Part shown: positions 1 to 7,608 of the stretch, piece by piece | Layout of the letters: each line of letters opens with the position of its first letter | Position numbering within the stretch: the first letter of the stretch is position 1 | Assembly (NCBI GenBank): GCA_949916155.1 | Contig: CATLEM010000003.1 | Location: forward strand, 1-50,363 | Source: an uncultured Dorea sp. | Lineage (GTDB): Bacteria; Bacillota; Clostridia; Lachnospirales; Lachnospiraceae | Direction of reading: 5' to 3' | Length of the DNA: 50,363 nucleotides | The notes under the pieces: generated by a model | Told to the model about the DNA's origin: nothing | What the model saw: only the letters and a program-made list of their open reading frames with translations | Database searches by the model: none | Position numbers and translations under genes: made by a program

Positions 1-760
1 CCAGTTCCTTTATAATTTTGGCCAGCGCCTGCTTGACAGGCGAGCTCTCCGGAACATAGGCGCTTGGCTTTCCGTCACAGTCAGCCTCATACACCGCCTG
101 ATCCTGAGGCAGTACCCCGGCAAGCTTTAGGCCTTGCTTCTCAATTTCCTCAACAACGCCGGCACTAAGCACTCCATCCGGCGCCCGGTTGACAATCAGC
201 TTCATCCGCCTGGGGGAAAGACCCAGATCTCCCACCATTTCCGCAATCCGCCCCACCGCCTGGACACCGCGGCGGGAACTGTCAGATACCAGCAGCAGCG
301 TGTCTATATGCGGAAGAGTGCCACGGGCGATATACTCCATACCAGCCTCATTGTCGATCACCATATAGCGGTAGTTCCCCGCATACTTTTCCAGTTGAGT
401 CTGGAGGATACCGTTGACAAAGCAATAGCACCCCTTTCCCTGAGTGCGCCCCATCACCAGCATGTCGAAGTCATCCTCCTCAATCAGCGCTGAGCCGAAG
501 CGAAACTCGGCATAATCTGCCTTTGTCATGCCGCCTGGGATTGTGTCGCCTCTCTTTTCTGCCTGCGCCATCTCCTCACGGATGTCGCCAAGGGTTGTAT
601 CCACCTCCACGCCCAGAACTTCGTTCAGATTAGAATTGGCATCGGCATCGACCACAAGGATCGGTGCTTTTCCACTGCGGCACAGATAGTCCACGATCAT
701 GCCGCTGATAGTAGTTTTCCCAACGCCGCCTTTTCCGGCGATGGCAATGGTATGAGTCAT
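1..760 (-). CDS. cooC: CooC/AcsF-type nickel-insertion ATPase (3' end outside window)
   Basis: The minus frame is open from an ATG at 760 to the left edge (253 codons, no stop), so the C-terminus is missing or nearly complete; CooC proteins are about 250-265 residues. Residues 8-17 form a deviant Walker A (AGKGGVGKTT) of the MinD/ArsA/CooC class. A CxC motif (GKGCYCFVN, Cys111 and Cys113) matches the pair that binds metal at the CooC dimer interface. VVDADANSNL is the usual switch region. Known family role: ATP-driven maturation of the Ni-Fe-S clusters of carbon monoxide dehydrogenase/acetyl-CoA synthase in the cytosol. A good RBS (GGGAGG) precedes the start. It sits directly downstream of a CooT-like gene, so I infer that CODH/ACS genes lie just left of the window. 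Confidence 0.9.
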   Translation of the reverse strand, partial: MTHTIAIAGKGGVGKTTISGMIVDYLCRSGKAPILVVDADANSNLNEVLGVEVDTTLGDIREEMAQAEKRGDTIPGGMTKADYAEFRFGSALIEEDDFDMLVMGRTQGKGCYCFVNGILQTQLEKYAGNYRYMVIDNEAGMEYIARGTLPHIDTLLLVSDSSRRGVQAVGRIAEMVGDLGLSPRRMKLIVNRAPDGVLSAGVVEEIEKQGLKLAGVLPQDQAVYEADCDGKPSAYVPESSPVKQALAKIIKEL

Positions 761-811
761 TTTGATTCCTCCCGCGTTAGTTCTTTATATTGTCTGGCTG
801 AAAGCCAAAAT

Positions 812-1261
812 TCAGTCGTCTATCAGGGTGAACAGAAACTTTTGATATAGATCGCCGGTTCTGACGGAAATTGTCGTGTCCCCGTTTTCCGTGCGCTGTG
901 TATCGAACTCGCACTGCTGACCGGAGAACATATCGCGGATATATTGCTCGGGATCACCGCAGGATACCTCCTCAATAAACACGTCGCGCATCTGGTTGTT
1001 CTTGCAGGAATGTGGGATTTCCCGCACCACTTCATACGTTTTCATCTTTTCATTTGCATTTCCTGTGCGGAAATTTTTTTCGCGGATCACAGCCACGCCG
1101 TCCACCAGGTTCGCCATGACCAGCTCGCCCTCAATGGACATCTGCCGTTCCATTAAATCCGTCAGCACGATATTGCCGTTTTGGTACTCGATCATTCTAA
1201 CATTCTTCATAACCATGTTGTCCTGCTTAACGTCGTCGCGGTAAACTGTAGAAAGACACAT
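812..1261 (-). CDS. CooT-family nickel-binding protein with C-terminal extension
   Basis: 149 residues. The N-terminus starts MCLSTVY, the hallmark of CooT proteins, in which Cys2 helps bind nickel; residues 1-65 match the small CooT fold (ending near VDGVAVIREK). Classical CooT is only about 60-70 residues, so residues 70-149 are an extra domain I do not recognise; it holds two further Cys (around SCKNNQ and SCGDPE) and an acidic C-terminus. RBS GGAGGG lies just upstream. It lies between the His-rich gene (15 nt upstream) and cooC (51 nt downstream), all on the same strand, which supports a nickel delivery role for CODH/ACS. The CooT assignment is by N-terminal motif; the function of the extension is unknown. 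Confidence 0.8.
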   Translation of the reverse strand: MCLSTVYRDDVKQDNMVMKNVRMIEYQNGNIVLTDLMERQMSIEGELVMANLVDGVAVIREKNFRTGNANEKMKTYEVVREIPHSCKNNQMRDVFIEEVSCGDPEQYIRDMFSGQQCEFDTQRTENGDTTISVRTGDLYQKFLFTLIDD

Positions 1262-1276
1262 CGGCCGTCCCTCCTC

Positions 1277-1525
1277 TTACTCCAGATTTTCCAGAACGCC
1301 CTGCAATCGTTCATTCGCCTGCTGGTATTCCTTCACTGCCTGCATCACCTGCTCGTATTGCCCGTGCTTGCCGGCTGTATCCAGCTGTCCGGCAAGTTCT
1401 GCCAATTCCCTGGTGTGAGCGGCATTGTGTCCGACCATATAGCGCAGCATAGCTACCAGCTCCTCCATAGGCGTGGCACCATGTGCGTGATCATGGTGAT
1501 CATGGTGTTGTTCTTGTTCATGCAT
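1277..1525 (-). CDS. Small His-rich protein, probable metal chaperone or store
   Basis: 82 residues. The first 17 residues are extremely His-rich (HHDHHDHAHG region), a typical Ni/Zn chelating tail; the rest is predicted helical and charged (repeated AELAGQL and EYQQANERL patterns), with no Cys and no membrane segment. RBS GAGGTGA precedes the ATG. It is the first gene of the minus-strand set His-rich, cooT-like, cooC, with a 15-nt gap to the next gene. I do not recognise a named family. From position and composition I infer a cytosolic nickel reservoir or hand-over protein serving CODH/ACS maturation. Confidence 0.75.
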   Translation of the reverse strand: MHEQEQHHDHHDHAHGATPMEELVAMLRYMVGHNAAHTRELAELAGQLDTAGKHGQYEQVMQAVKEYQQANERLQGVLENLE

Positions 1526-1660
1526 GAAATCTCACCTCGCTTTTCTTTTACAGCTTTGCTCCTCCGCTCTGCGGGGCGGGTAAGCTAAAGTATTTATTTT
1601 TTGCTGTGTGATAACAGTAACCCGACTTAACATATTTTTCACAAACGATGGATTCTGCCC

Positions 1661-1689
1661 TTGTCTCTGTTTGCCGGACATGCTATAAT
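1661..1689 (+). promoter_or_regulatory. Promoter of fhs-fchA-folD
   Basis: TTGTCT at 1661-1666, a 17-nt spacer, then an extended -10 (TGCTATAAT; TATAAT at 1684-1689). The fhs RBS AAGGAGG follows at 1714-1720. The 203-nt divergent gap 1526-1728 also must hold the promoter of the minus-strand nickel genes, where I see no convincing box. Confidence 0.75.
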
Positions 1690-1728
1690 ATTTGACAATA
1701 ATATAACATATTTAAGGAGGAAACGCAA

Positions 1729-3405
1729 ATGGAAGTTAGATCTGACATTGAAATAGCTCAGGAATGTACCCCAAAGCACATCTGCGAGATTGCGGCCGCG
1801 GCCGGTGTAGATGAAAAGTATCTGGAGCAATACGGCAGCTACAAGGCCAAGGTGGATTACCGTATGTTAAAAGAACTGGCGGACAAGCCGGACGGCAAGC
1901 TGATCCTGGTCACCGCCATCACTCCCACCCCTGCCGGGGAGGGCAAGACTACAACCTCCGTCGGCCTGGCGGACGGCATGAAGAAAATCGGCAAAAACGT
2001 TATCGTCGCTTTGCGTGAGCCTTCCCTAGGCCCGGTGTTCGGCATCAAGGGCGGCGCCGCCGGCGGCGGATATGCCCAGGTCGTTCCCATGGAGGACATA
2101 AACCTGCATTTTACCGGCGACTTCCATGCGATCGGCGCGGCCAACAATCTGCTGGCTGCGATGCTGGATAATCACATCCAGCAGGGCAATGCGCTGGGCA
2201 TTGACGTCAAACGGATTACCTGGAAGCGCTGTGTGGACATGAACGACCGGCAGCTGCGCAATGTCATTGACGGCTTGGGCGGACGGATGCAGGGAGTACC
2301 GAGAGAGGATGGCTTTGATATTACGGTTGCCTCCGAGGTTATGGCGGTACTCTGTCTGGCCTCTGATATTCCTGACCTGAAGGCCCGTCTGGGACGTATC
2401 ATCGTCGGATACACCTATGACGGCAAGCCTGTCACTGCCCACGATCTGAAGGCCGAGGGCGCTATGACGGCGCTTTTGAAGGATGCGCTCAAGCCTAATT
2501 TGGTCCAGACGTTGGAGGGTACGCCTGCTTTCATCCATGGCGGGCCTTTTGCCAACATCGCCCATGGCTGCAACTCCGTCACTGCCACGCGCATGGCCAT
2601 GAAGCTGGGTGATTACGCTGTCACGGAGGCGGGCTTCGCTGCCGATCTTGGCGCGGAAAAATTCCTGGACATTAAGTGCCGTATGGCGGGCCTGACACCG
2701 TCGGCAGTAGTGGTTGTGGCCACAGTGCGTGCGCTGAAGTATCATGGTGGCGTGGCAAAGGCCGATTTAAACCAGGAAAACCTGGCGGCTCTGGAAAAAG
2801 GTATGCCGAATCTGCTGCAGCATGTGAAAAACATAAAAGATGTGTTCGGCTTGCCCTGTGTGGTGGCCATCAACGCCTTCCCTACCGATACAAAAGCGGA
2901 GCTTGATCTGGTGGAAGCTAAGTGTAGAGACCTGGGCGTGAACGTGGCTCTGAGCGAGGTCTGGGCTAAGGGAGGCGAAGGCGGCGTTGCACTTGCCGAG
3001 GAAGTGGTCCGTCTGTGCGAACAGCCGAACAGTTTCCGTCAGTCCTATGCTCTGGAAAGCTCCATTGAAGAAAAACTGGAAGCCATCTGTAAGCGTATTT
3101 ACCACGCTGACGGCGTACAGTTGACCGACGGCGCGAAAAAACAGGCGAGGACGCTTGCGGAGCTTGGCTTTGCCAATATGCCTATCTGCATGGCAAAAAC
3201 CCAGTACTCTTTCTCCGATGACCCCGCCCTTCTGGGTGCGCCTGAAGGATTCACCGTTACGGTGCGTAACTTGAAGGTCTCTGCCGGCGCGGGCTTCATT
3301 GTGGCGTTGACCGGCGATATTATGACCATGCCCGGCCTGCCTAAGGCCCCCGCCGCAGAGAAGATTGACGTGGACGAAAACGGCAAGATTTCCGGGCTGT
3401 TCTGA
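1729..3405 (+). CDS. fhs: Formate--tetrahydrofolate ligase
   Basis: 558 residues, full family length. It forms 10-formyl-THF from formate, THF and ATP, the ATP-consuming entry step of the WLP methyl branch. The ATP-binding motif [12 protein letters not shown] spans residues 66-77, followed by the family-typical [19 protein letters not shown] and [13 protein letters not shown]. The ATG at 1729 has a strong RBS (AAGGAGG, 8-nt spacing) and a good promoter. It is the first gene of a tight operon with fchA (12-nt gap) and folD. It is cytosolic. Codons are rich in GCC, GGC and CTG compared with genes after 13 kb. Confidence 0.98.
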   Translation: MEVRSDIEIAQECTPKHICEIAAAAGVDEKYLEQYGSYKAKVDYRMLKELADKPDGKLILVTAITPTPAGEGKTTTSVGLADGMKKIGKNVIVALREPSLGPVFGIKGGAAGGGYAQVVPMEDINLHFTGDFHAIGAANNLLAAMLDNHIQQGNALGIDVKRITWKRCVDMNDRQLRNVIDGLGGRMQGVPREDGFDITVASEVMAVLCLASDIPDLKARLGRIIVGYTYDGKPVTAHDLKAEGAMTALLKDALKPNLVQTLEGTPAFIHGGPFANIAHGCNSVTATRMAMKLGDYAVTEAGFAADLGAEKFLDIKCRMAGLTPSAVVVVATVRALKYHGGVAKADLNQENLAALEKGMPNLLQHVKNIKDVFGLPCVVAINAFPTDTKAELDLVEAKCRDLGVNVALSEVWAKGGEGGVALAEEVVRLCEQPNSFRQSYALESSIEEKLEAICKRIYHADGVQLTDGAKKQARTLAELGFANMPICMAKTQYSFSDDPALLGAPEGFTVTVRNLKVSAGAGFIVALTGDIMTMPGLPKAPAAEKIDVDENGKISGLF

Positions 3406-3417
3406 TGAGGTAGGCTT

Positions 3418-4029
3418 ATGTTAAATAAAAATGTTACTGAATTTACTGAGGCTCTGGCTTCCAAGTCCGCCGTTCCCGGAGGCGGCGGGGCCAGCGCCCT
3501 GGTGGGAGCCATCGGCATTGCCCTGGGCGACATGGTAGGCGAGCTTACCGTAGGAAAAAAGAAGTATGCGGATGTGGAAGAAGATGTCAGAGCCCTGATG
3601 GTACGGGCACAGGAGCTTCGTGTGAAGCTGCTTACGTGTGTGGACAAAGACGCTCAAGGCTTTGAGCCGCTCAGTCGTGCCTATGGTATCCCAAAGGACG
3701 ATCCCACCCGGGACGAGGTGATGGAAAAGTGTCTCAGGGATGCCGCCGCCGCGCCGTTGGAGATTCTTGATCTTAGCTGCGAGGCTATCGAGCTTCAGAG
3801 GGAGTTCGCGGATAAGGGCAGCGTGCTGGCCATCTCAGACGCTGCTACCGGCGTAGTGTTTTCCTTAAGCGCCATGTGCGGTGCGGCAGTGAATGTAAAG
3901 GTGAACACCAGGTCTATGAAGGACAGGGATTACGCCGAAAAGATCAACGCCCATGTAGACGCACAGATGGCGAAATACCGGCCCATCGCGGAAAAAGTTT
4001 ATCAGGACGTATACGGGAGGTTTTGCTAA
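3418..4029 (+). CDS. fchA: Methenyl-THF cyclohydrolase (formiminotransferase-cyclodeaminase family)
   Basis: 203 residues. The protein is a member of the FTCD cyclodeaminase-like family, with the usual SAVPGGGGASALVGAIG segment near residues 16-32. In acetogens and purinolytic clostridia, members of this family interconvert 10-formyl-THF and 5,10-methenyl-THF. It sits between fhs and folD and its stop codon overlaps the folD start (TAATG). Because FolD here lacks its cyclohydrolase residues, FchA is probably the only enzyme for this step in the operon. The alternative, formimino-THF cyclodeaminase in histidine or purine breakdown, is not supported by any neighbouring gene. Confidence 0.92.
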   Translation: MLNKNVTEFTEALASKSAVPGGGGASALVGAIGIALGDMVGELTVGKKKYADVEEDVRALMVRAQELRVKLLTCVDKDAQGFEPLSRAYGIPKDDPTRDEVMEKCLRDAAAAPLEILDLSCEAIELQREFADKGSVLAISDAATGVVFSLSAMCGAAVNVKVNTRSMKDRDYAEKINAHVDAQMAKYRPIAEKVYQDVYGRFC

Positions 4030-4871
4030 TGGCAGATATTTTTAAAGGCGCGCCTGTGGCCGCCGCACTTAGCGAGGAACTGAAAACAAGAGCCGAAAAG
4101 CTTAAAGAAGCCGGAACAGTCCCCACGCTGGCTATCCTGCGTGTGGGCGAGCGCCCGGATGATATATCCTATGAGAACGGCGCTATGAAGCGCTGCGGCA
4201 AGATCGGTGTTGCCGTAAAGCATTTCCTGCTCCCCGGGGATTGTACGAAGCAGCAGCTTCTTGATACCATCCGTGAGATCAACGGTGACAGATGCATTCA
4301 CGGCTGTCTGATGTTCCGTCCTTTGCCGGACAAGGATATGGAGGACGCGGCCTGTGCTCTTTTGGCACCGGAAAAAGACGTGGACGGCATGACGGCCGGT
4401 TCTCTGGCCAGCGTGTTTGCCGGAAAAGGCGCGGGCTTTCCCCCTTGTACGGCTCAGGCTTGTATAGAACTGCTTGATCACTATGGCGTCACACTTACGG
4501 GAAAGCGTGCTGTTGTCATTGGCCGGAGTCTCGTCATCGGAAAGCCTGTGGCAATGATGCTCCAGAAGCGGAACGCCACCATCACGATGTGCCACACCCG
4601 TACTGTGGATATGCCCTGCGTGTGCAGGGAAGCGGAGATTGTGATTGCTGCTGCGGGCAAAGCCGGCATCGTGGACAAATCCTTTGTCGCGCCGGGGCAG
4701 GTGGTAGTTGATGTTGGAATCAATGTGGACGAAAACGGTAAGCTCTGCGGAGATGTAAGCTTTGACGAGGCAGCGCCTGTCGTGGCGGCTATTACCCCGG
4801 TGCCCGGCGGAGTGGGCGCTGTTACCACCGCCGTTTTGGCCAAGCATGTAATCGAAGCAGCTGAAAAGTAG
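4029..4871 (+). CDS. folD: Methylene-THF dehydrogenase, FolD family, probably without cyclohydrolase activity
   Basis: 280 residues from the ATG that overlaps the fchA stop; RBS GGGAGG lies 9 nt upstream. An in-frame ATG 153 nt earlier lies inside fchA and is not used. The C-terminal Rossmann half carries GRSLVIGKPVAMML and the late TPVPGGVGAVT motif. In the active site Tyr48 and PEKDVDG (Asp119) are kept. The residue aligned to E. coli Lys54 is Ala52 (SYENGAMK instead of SYVxxKxK), and the residue aligned to Gln98 is Phe96 (MFRPLP instead of VQLPLP). Lys and Gln are known to be required for cyclohydrolase but not dehydrogenase activity, so I infer a dehydrogenase-only enzyme paired with FchA. 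NAD versus NADP use is not visible. Confidence 0.93.
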   Translation: MADIFKGAPVAAALSEELKTRAEKLKEAGTVPTLAILRVGERPDDISYENGAMKRCGKIGVAVKHFLLPGDCTKQQLLDTIREINGDRCIHGCLMFRPLPDKDMEDAACALLAPEKDVDGMTAGSLASVFAGKGAGFPPCTAQACIELLDHYGVTLTGKRAVVIGRSLVIGKPVAMMLQKRNATITMCHTRTVDMPCVCREAEIVIAAAGKAGIVDKSFVAPGQVVVDVGINVDENGKLCGDVSFDEAAPVVAAITPVPGGVGAVTTAVLAKHVIEAAEK

Positions 4872-4990
4872 CCATTTTTCGTAGAAAAATGAGCGGATCC
4901 CTGGTGTTTTAGGATTGTGGGAGTGCGTTAGCACGGAACAATCCGTGTATCAGAAGCGGCAGATTTATCTGACGCTCTATATATTTCCAT
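4872..4990 (+). other. Intergenic stretch upstream of the THF riboswitch
   Basis: No gene. Three local hairpins are visible: CATTTTTC-gta-GAAAAATG at 4873-4891 (no T-run, so not a clear terminator), CACGGA-acaa-TCCGTG near 4933-4948, and AGCG-CAGA-ttta-TCTG-CGCT near 4955-4976. No convincing promoter was found, so folT may be read both from an unseen promoter here and by read-through from folD. Confidence 0.4.
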
Positions 4991-5140
4991 GTCAGAGTAG
5001 GGACGGCGCGTTAGGAACTGTGGGAAAATAACCTGTACAGATTGTTCGGATATTTCCATACAGTTCCTTAAGTGTTACAGGATGGGAAGTCGCCTGTAAA
5101 CGAAGGAGCAATCCGCGGTGCCGTACCCGCTTCCGCTGCC
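4991..5140 (+). promoter_or_regulatory. Tetrahydrofolate (THF, class I) riboswitch aptamer with an inserted hairpin
   Basis: The conserved blocks of the folT THF riboswitch appear in order: AGAGTAG (4994-5000), GCGTTA, TTAAGTG, ATGGGA-GTCG loop, AACGAAG, CCGCGGTG and CCGCTTCCGCT. Helices found: P2 GGGACGGC (5000-5007) with GCCGTACCC (5120-5128); P3 TTACAGG (5075-5081) with CCTGTAA (5093-5099); P4 GGA-GCAA-TCC (5105-5114). P1 is short and imperfect. The junction between P2 and P3 is split by an extra hairpin, AGGAACTGT (5013-5021) with ACAGTTCCT (5060-5068), extended by GGAAAATA/TATTTCC. It precedes a folate transporter gene, the classic target. The aptamer match is from memory of the family; the helices are seen directly. 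Confidence 0.88.
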
Positions 5141-5195
5141 ACGGGAGAGCTAAGCACCTCCTTTTGTGGCAGATTTGTCATAAAAGGAGGTTTTT
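5136..5195 (+). terminator. Riboswitch expression platform: terminator/RBS sequestor with competing antiterminator
   Basis: ACCTCCTTTT (5156-5165) pairs perfectly with AAAAGGAGGT (5182-5191), followed by T-rich TTTTATT; the 3' arm contains the folT Shine-Dalgarno AGGAGG, so the hairpin can stop transcription and hide the RBS. The alternative pairing is CTGCCAC (5136-5142) with GTGGCAG (5166-5172), stacked on GGAG (5144-5147) with CTCC (5158-5161). Its 5' strand overlaps the 3' side of aptamer P1. This is an OFF-switch layout: bound folate stabilises P1 and frees the terminator. Confidence 0.85.
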
Positions 5196-5198
5196 ATT

Positions 5199-5735
5199 AT
5201 GAAAACAAAACAAGTGACCATTGACGCCATGATGGCAGCAATGTGTGCTGTGCTGGGATACCTGGCGCTGGAAACAAATGTGATCAAGGTCAGCTTTGAG
5301 AGCTTGCCGCTACTGGTAAGCGCGCTGCTTTTTGGGCCGGTGAACGGAGCGCTGGTAGGGGGCATCGGCTCCTTTATTTATCAGCTATTGCGCTACGGCG
5401 TCAGCGCCACTACGGTGCTTTGGATGCTGCCCTGTATCGCCAGCGGTTTCATTGCAGGCCTGGGTGCTAAGATGAGAAAATTCTCTCTTAGCAGGGGACA
5501 GACCGTTGTACTGGTGGTCGTCAGCGAACTGGTATTCATGGCGCTGAATACATTTACCATCTATGTGGACAGCAAGATCTATGGCTATTATTTTTACGGT
5601 ATTGTCACAGGGGCGCTGGGGATCAGGCTTGCTATCTGCCTGGTAAAAGCGACCGCCTACGGCGTAATATTGCCTTTGCTGATGAAACCGCTCAGGCAGC
5701 TTATGGACGAGCCGCAAAGAGTTGCAGGAAAATGA
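5199..5735 (+). CDS. folT: ECF transporter folate-specific S component
   Basis: 178 residues with about five to six hydrophobic segments. The N-terminal pattern (IDAMMAAMCAVLGYLALE, then FESLPLLVSALLFGPVNGALVGGIG) is typical of FolT substrate-capture subunits, which need the shared EcfA/EcfA'/EcfT module encoded elsewhere. The ATG at 5199 follows AGGAGG by 8 nt. The THF riboswitch directly upstream supports folate as the substrate. The stop overlaps the RBS of folC, so uptake and polyglutamylation, which retains folate in the cell, are co-expressed. It is an inner membrane protein. Confidence 0.93.
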   Translation: MKTKQVTIDAMMAAMCAVLGYLALETNVIKVSFESLPLLVSALLFGPVNGALVGGIGSFIYQLLRYGVSATTVLWMLPCIASGFIAGLGAKMRKFSLSRGQTVVLVVVSELVFMALNTFTIYVDSKIYGYYFYGIVTGALGIRLAICLVKATAYGVILPLLMKPLRQLMDEPQRVAGK

Positions 5736-5748
5736 GGAGGCAAAATCA

Positions 5749-7575
5749 TTGACAACCGCAGAAGCAATTTCTTATATCGAAAGTTGTACATGGAGCGCCA
5801 CCCGGCTGGGTCTTGAGCGCACGCAGGAGCTTCTTGGGAGGCTTGGCAATCCCCAGAAAAAATTGAAATTTGTCCATGTGGCTGGTAGCAATGGAAAGGG
5901 CAGTACTTGTGCTATGCTCGACTCTGTCCTACGCAGGGCGGGATACCGGGTGGGGCTTTATACCTCTCCTTATATTCAGGACTTTTGTGAGCGTATGCAA
6001 GTAGACGGAGATAACATACCTGGCCAGACTCTTGCCGCCATTACGGAGCGGGTCCGTCGCGCGGCAGACGCCATGGAGGATCATCCCAGCCAGTTTGAAT
6101 TAGTAACCGCCATTGCCATGGAATATTTCTGTGAGCAGGTCTGTGATATTGTCGTGCTCGAGACAGGCATGGGCGGGGCGCTTGACAGCACCAATATCAT
6201 CGATGAACCTGAAGTCGCCCTCATTACCAACATCGGCCTGGAGCACATGGAATATCTTGGAGACACGCTTGAAAAGATAGCGCTCACCAAGGCCGGCATC
6301 ATCAAACCCGGCTGTTTTTGCGTCTGCTATGACGGCGCGCCAGAAGTTACCGCCGTCATACGCGCGGTCTGCACCGAAAAAATGGTTCCTTTTATATGTG
6401 CGGGGCGATTTCCTGTAAAGATTATTCGCCATAGTCTAAACGAGCAGGTTATTTCATGGCGGAGCAGGGAATACCGACTCTCTCTGCCTGGCTTACATCA
6501 AGCTGGCAATGCCTCGGTTGTACTGGAGGCGGTGGAGGCTCTTCGGAGACGGGGCTGGAAGATTCCGGAAGAGACTGTCATAGCCGGTCTGCGGGAGGTA
6601 AAGTGGCCTGCGCGCTTTGAGGTGCTGGGTCAAAGTCCGCTGTTTATTCTGGACGGCGGGCACAACCCACAGTGTGCCGAAGCGATGGCAGGCAGCATAG
6701 GCGCACTTCTCCCAGGTAAGAGGGTAGTATTTCTCACCGGCGTTCTGGCAGACAAGGATTACCGTCAGATTATGGAACTTATGATGCCGTTGGCGCAGGA
6801 ATTTGTGTGCCTGACCCCCACAAACGACCGGGCCCTGAGTGCGGGTGAGCTGGCAGACTACTTAAAGCAGCGCGGTGCAAAGGCAAGGGCCTGCAGTGAC
6901 ATTCCTGAAGGCATACGCCTGGCTCTTACCGCTGCCGGCGAGGACGGCGTAGTGGTTGCCTTCGGCTCACTGTATCTGGCCGGAGCGATACGGACAGCTT
7001 TTGCTCCCACCCACCGCCAGTGGCTTCGCAAAGCAAAAATTCGGGCGCGGGACAGCCTGTCTTCAGAAGCGCGAGCGGAAAAATCGGCGCAAATCGTGCA
7101 AAGAATCCTAGGCTCACGCGAATTTCAAAATGCCAAAACGGTCATGCTCTACCGTGCTGTGCGCGGTGAAGTGTGCCTGAATGGAATAGAAAATTCTCCG
7201 CAGGCGCAGGGAAAGCGGCTCGTCTATCCTCGGTGTGTAAGCAAAACGGAAATGGTCGCCTTACTTCCCTACAGTGAGAATTCCTGGGAAGTCGGCTATG
7301 CCGGCATAGAAGAGCCGGTTCCTGAAAAATCAGAAGTGATTATGCCGGAAGAGATCGAACTGGTGCTGTGTCCCTGCACAGTCTTTGACGAAAACTGCAA
7401 TCGTATGGGCTTCGGCGCGGGATTTTATGACCGTTTTCTGGAGCACTGTCCAAATACGCATATCATGGCGGCTGCCTTCGAGGTGCAAAAGACGGACATG
7501 GTTCCGGCGGAGGCATGGGACAAGCCTATGAACGCGGTTTTTACCGAAAAAACGACGTACAGCAGACGGACCTAA
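5749..7575 (+). CDS. folC: Folylpolyglutamate synthase fused to 5-formyl-THF cyclo-ligase
   Basis: 608 residues from a TTG at 5749, preferred because GAGGAGG (5734-5740) lies 8 nt upstream; an earlier in-frame TTG at 5722 lies inside folT. Residues 1-420 are FolC: P-loop AGSNGKGST (46-54), LYTSPY, ETGMGGALDSTN and LDGGHNPQ. Residues 427-605 are a complete MTHFS/YgfA domain: RARDSLSSEAR, VMLYRAVRGEV, and the signature MGFGAGFYDRF in place of the common GYGGGYYDR. FolC adds glutamates to keep folate in the cell; MTHFS returns 5-formyl-THF, a dead-end by-product, to 5,10-methenyl-THF with ATP. The two are normally separate genes. No stop or frameshift separates the domains. Confidence 0.93.
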   Translation: MTTAEAISYIESCTWSATRLGLERTQELLGRLGNPQKKLKFVHVAGSNGKGSTCAMLDSVLRRAGYRVGLYTSPYIQDFCERMQVDGDNIPGQTLAAITERVRRAADAMEDHPSQFELVTAIAMEYFCEQVCDIVVLETGMGGALDSTNIIDEPEVALITNIGLEHMEYLGDTLEKIALTKAGIIKPGCFCVCYDGAPEVTAVIRAVCTEKMVPFICAGRFPVKIIRHSLNEQVISWRSREYRLSLPGLHQAGNASVVLEAVEALRRRGWKIPEETVIAGLREVKWPARFEVLGQSPLFILDGGHNPQCAEAMAGSIGALLPGKRVVFLTGVLADKDYRQIMELMMPLAQEFVCLTPTNDRALSAGELADYLKQRGAKARACSDIPEGIRLALTAAGEDGVVVAFGSLYLAGAIRTAFAPTHRQWLRKAKIRARDSLSSEARAEKSAQIVQRILGSREFQNAKTVMLYRAVRGEVCLNGIENSPQAQGKRLVYPRCVSKTEMVALLPYSENSWEVGYAGIEEPVPEKSEVIMPEEIELVLCPCTVFDENCNRMGFGAGFYDRFLEHCPNTHIMAAAFEVQKTDMVPAEAWDKPMNAVFTEKTTYSRRT

Positions 7576-7591
7576 GGTCTGCTGTACGTCG
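7553..7591. terminator. Bidirectional terminator between folC and metF
   Basis: A 15-bp perfect stem, CGACGTACAGCAGAC (7553-7567) with GTCTGCTGTACGTCG (7577-7591), with a 9-nt loop holding the folC stop codon. On the minus strand it is followed by TTTTTT, a strong terminator for metF; on the plus strand by CTACTTTTCTT, a weaker one. Its 5' arm encodes the last FolC-MTHFS residues. Confidence 0.9.
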
Positions 7592-7608
7592 CTACTTTTC
7601 TTAACTTC

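Noticed and set aside
134-493. Plus-strand open frame of 119 codons at the left edge
   Set aside because: It lies antisense to the clear CooC protein frame and has no RBS or recognisable product.
1692-1720. Second fhs promoter starting at TTGACA 1692-1697
   Set aside because: The -10 position would fall on the ribosome binding site AAGGAGG; the TTGTCT/TATAAT pair upstream fits better.
2026-2745. Minus-strand open frame of 239 codons inside fhs
   Set aside because: A shadow of a GC-rich conserved gene; its translation has no family features.
4873-4891. Terminator after folD (CATTTTTC-gta-GAAAAATG)
   Set aside because: The stem is AT-rich and not followed by a T-run; transcription may well continue into the folT leader.
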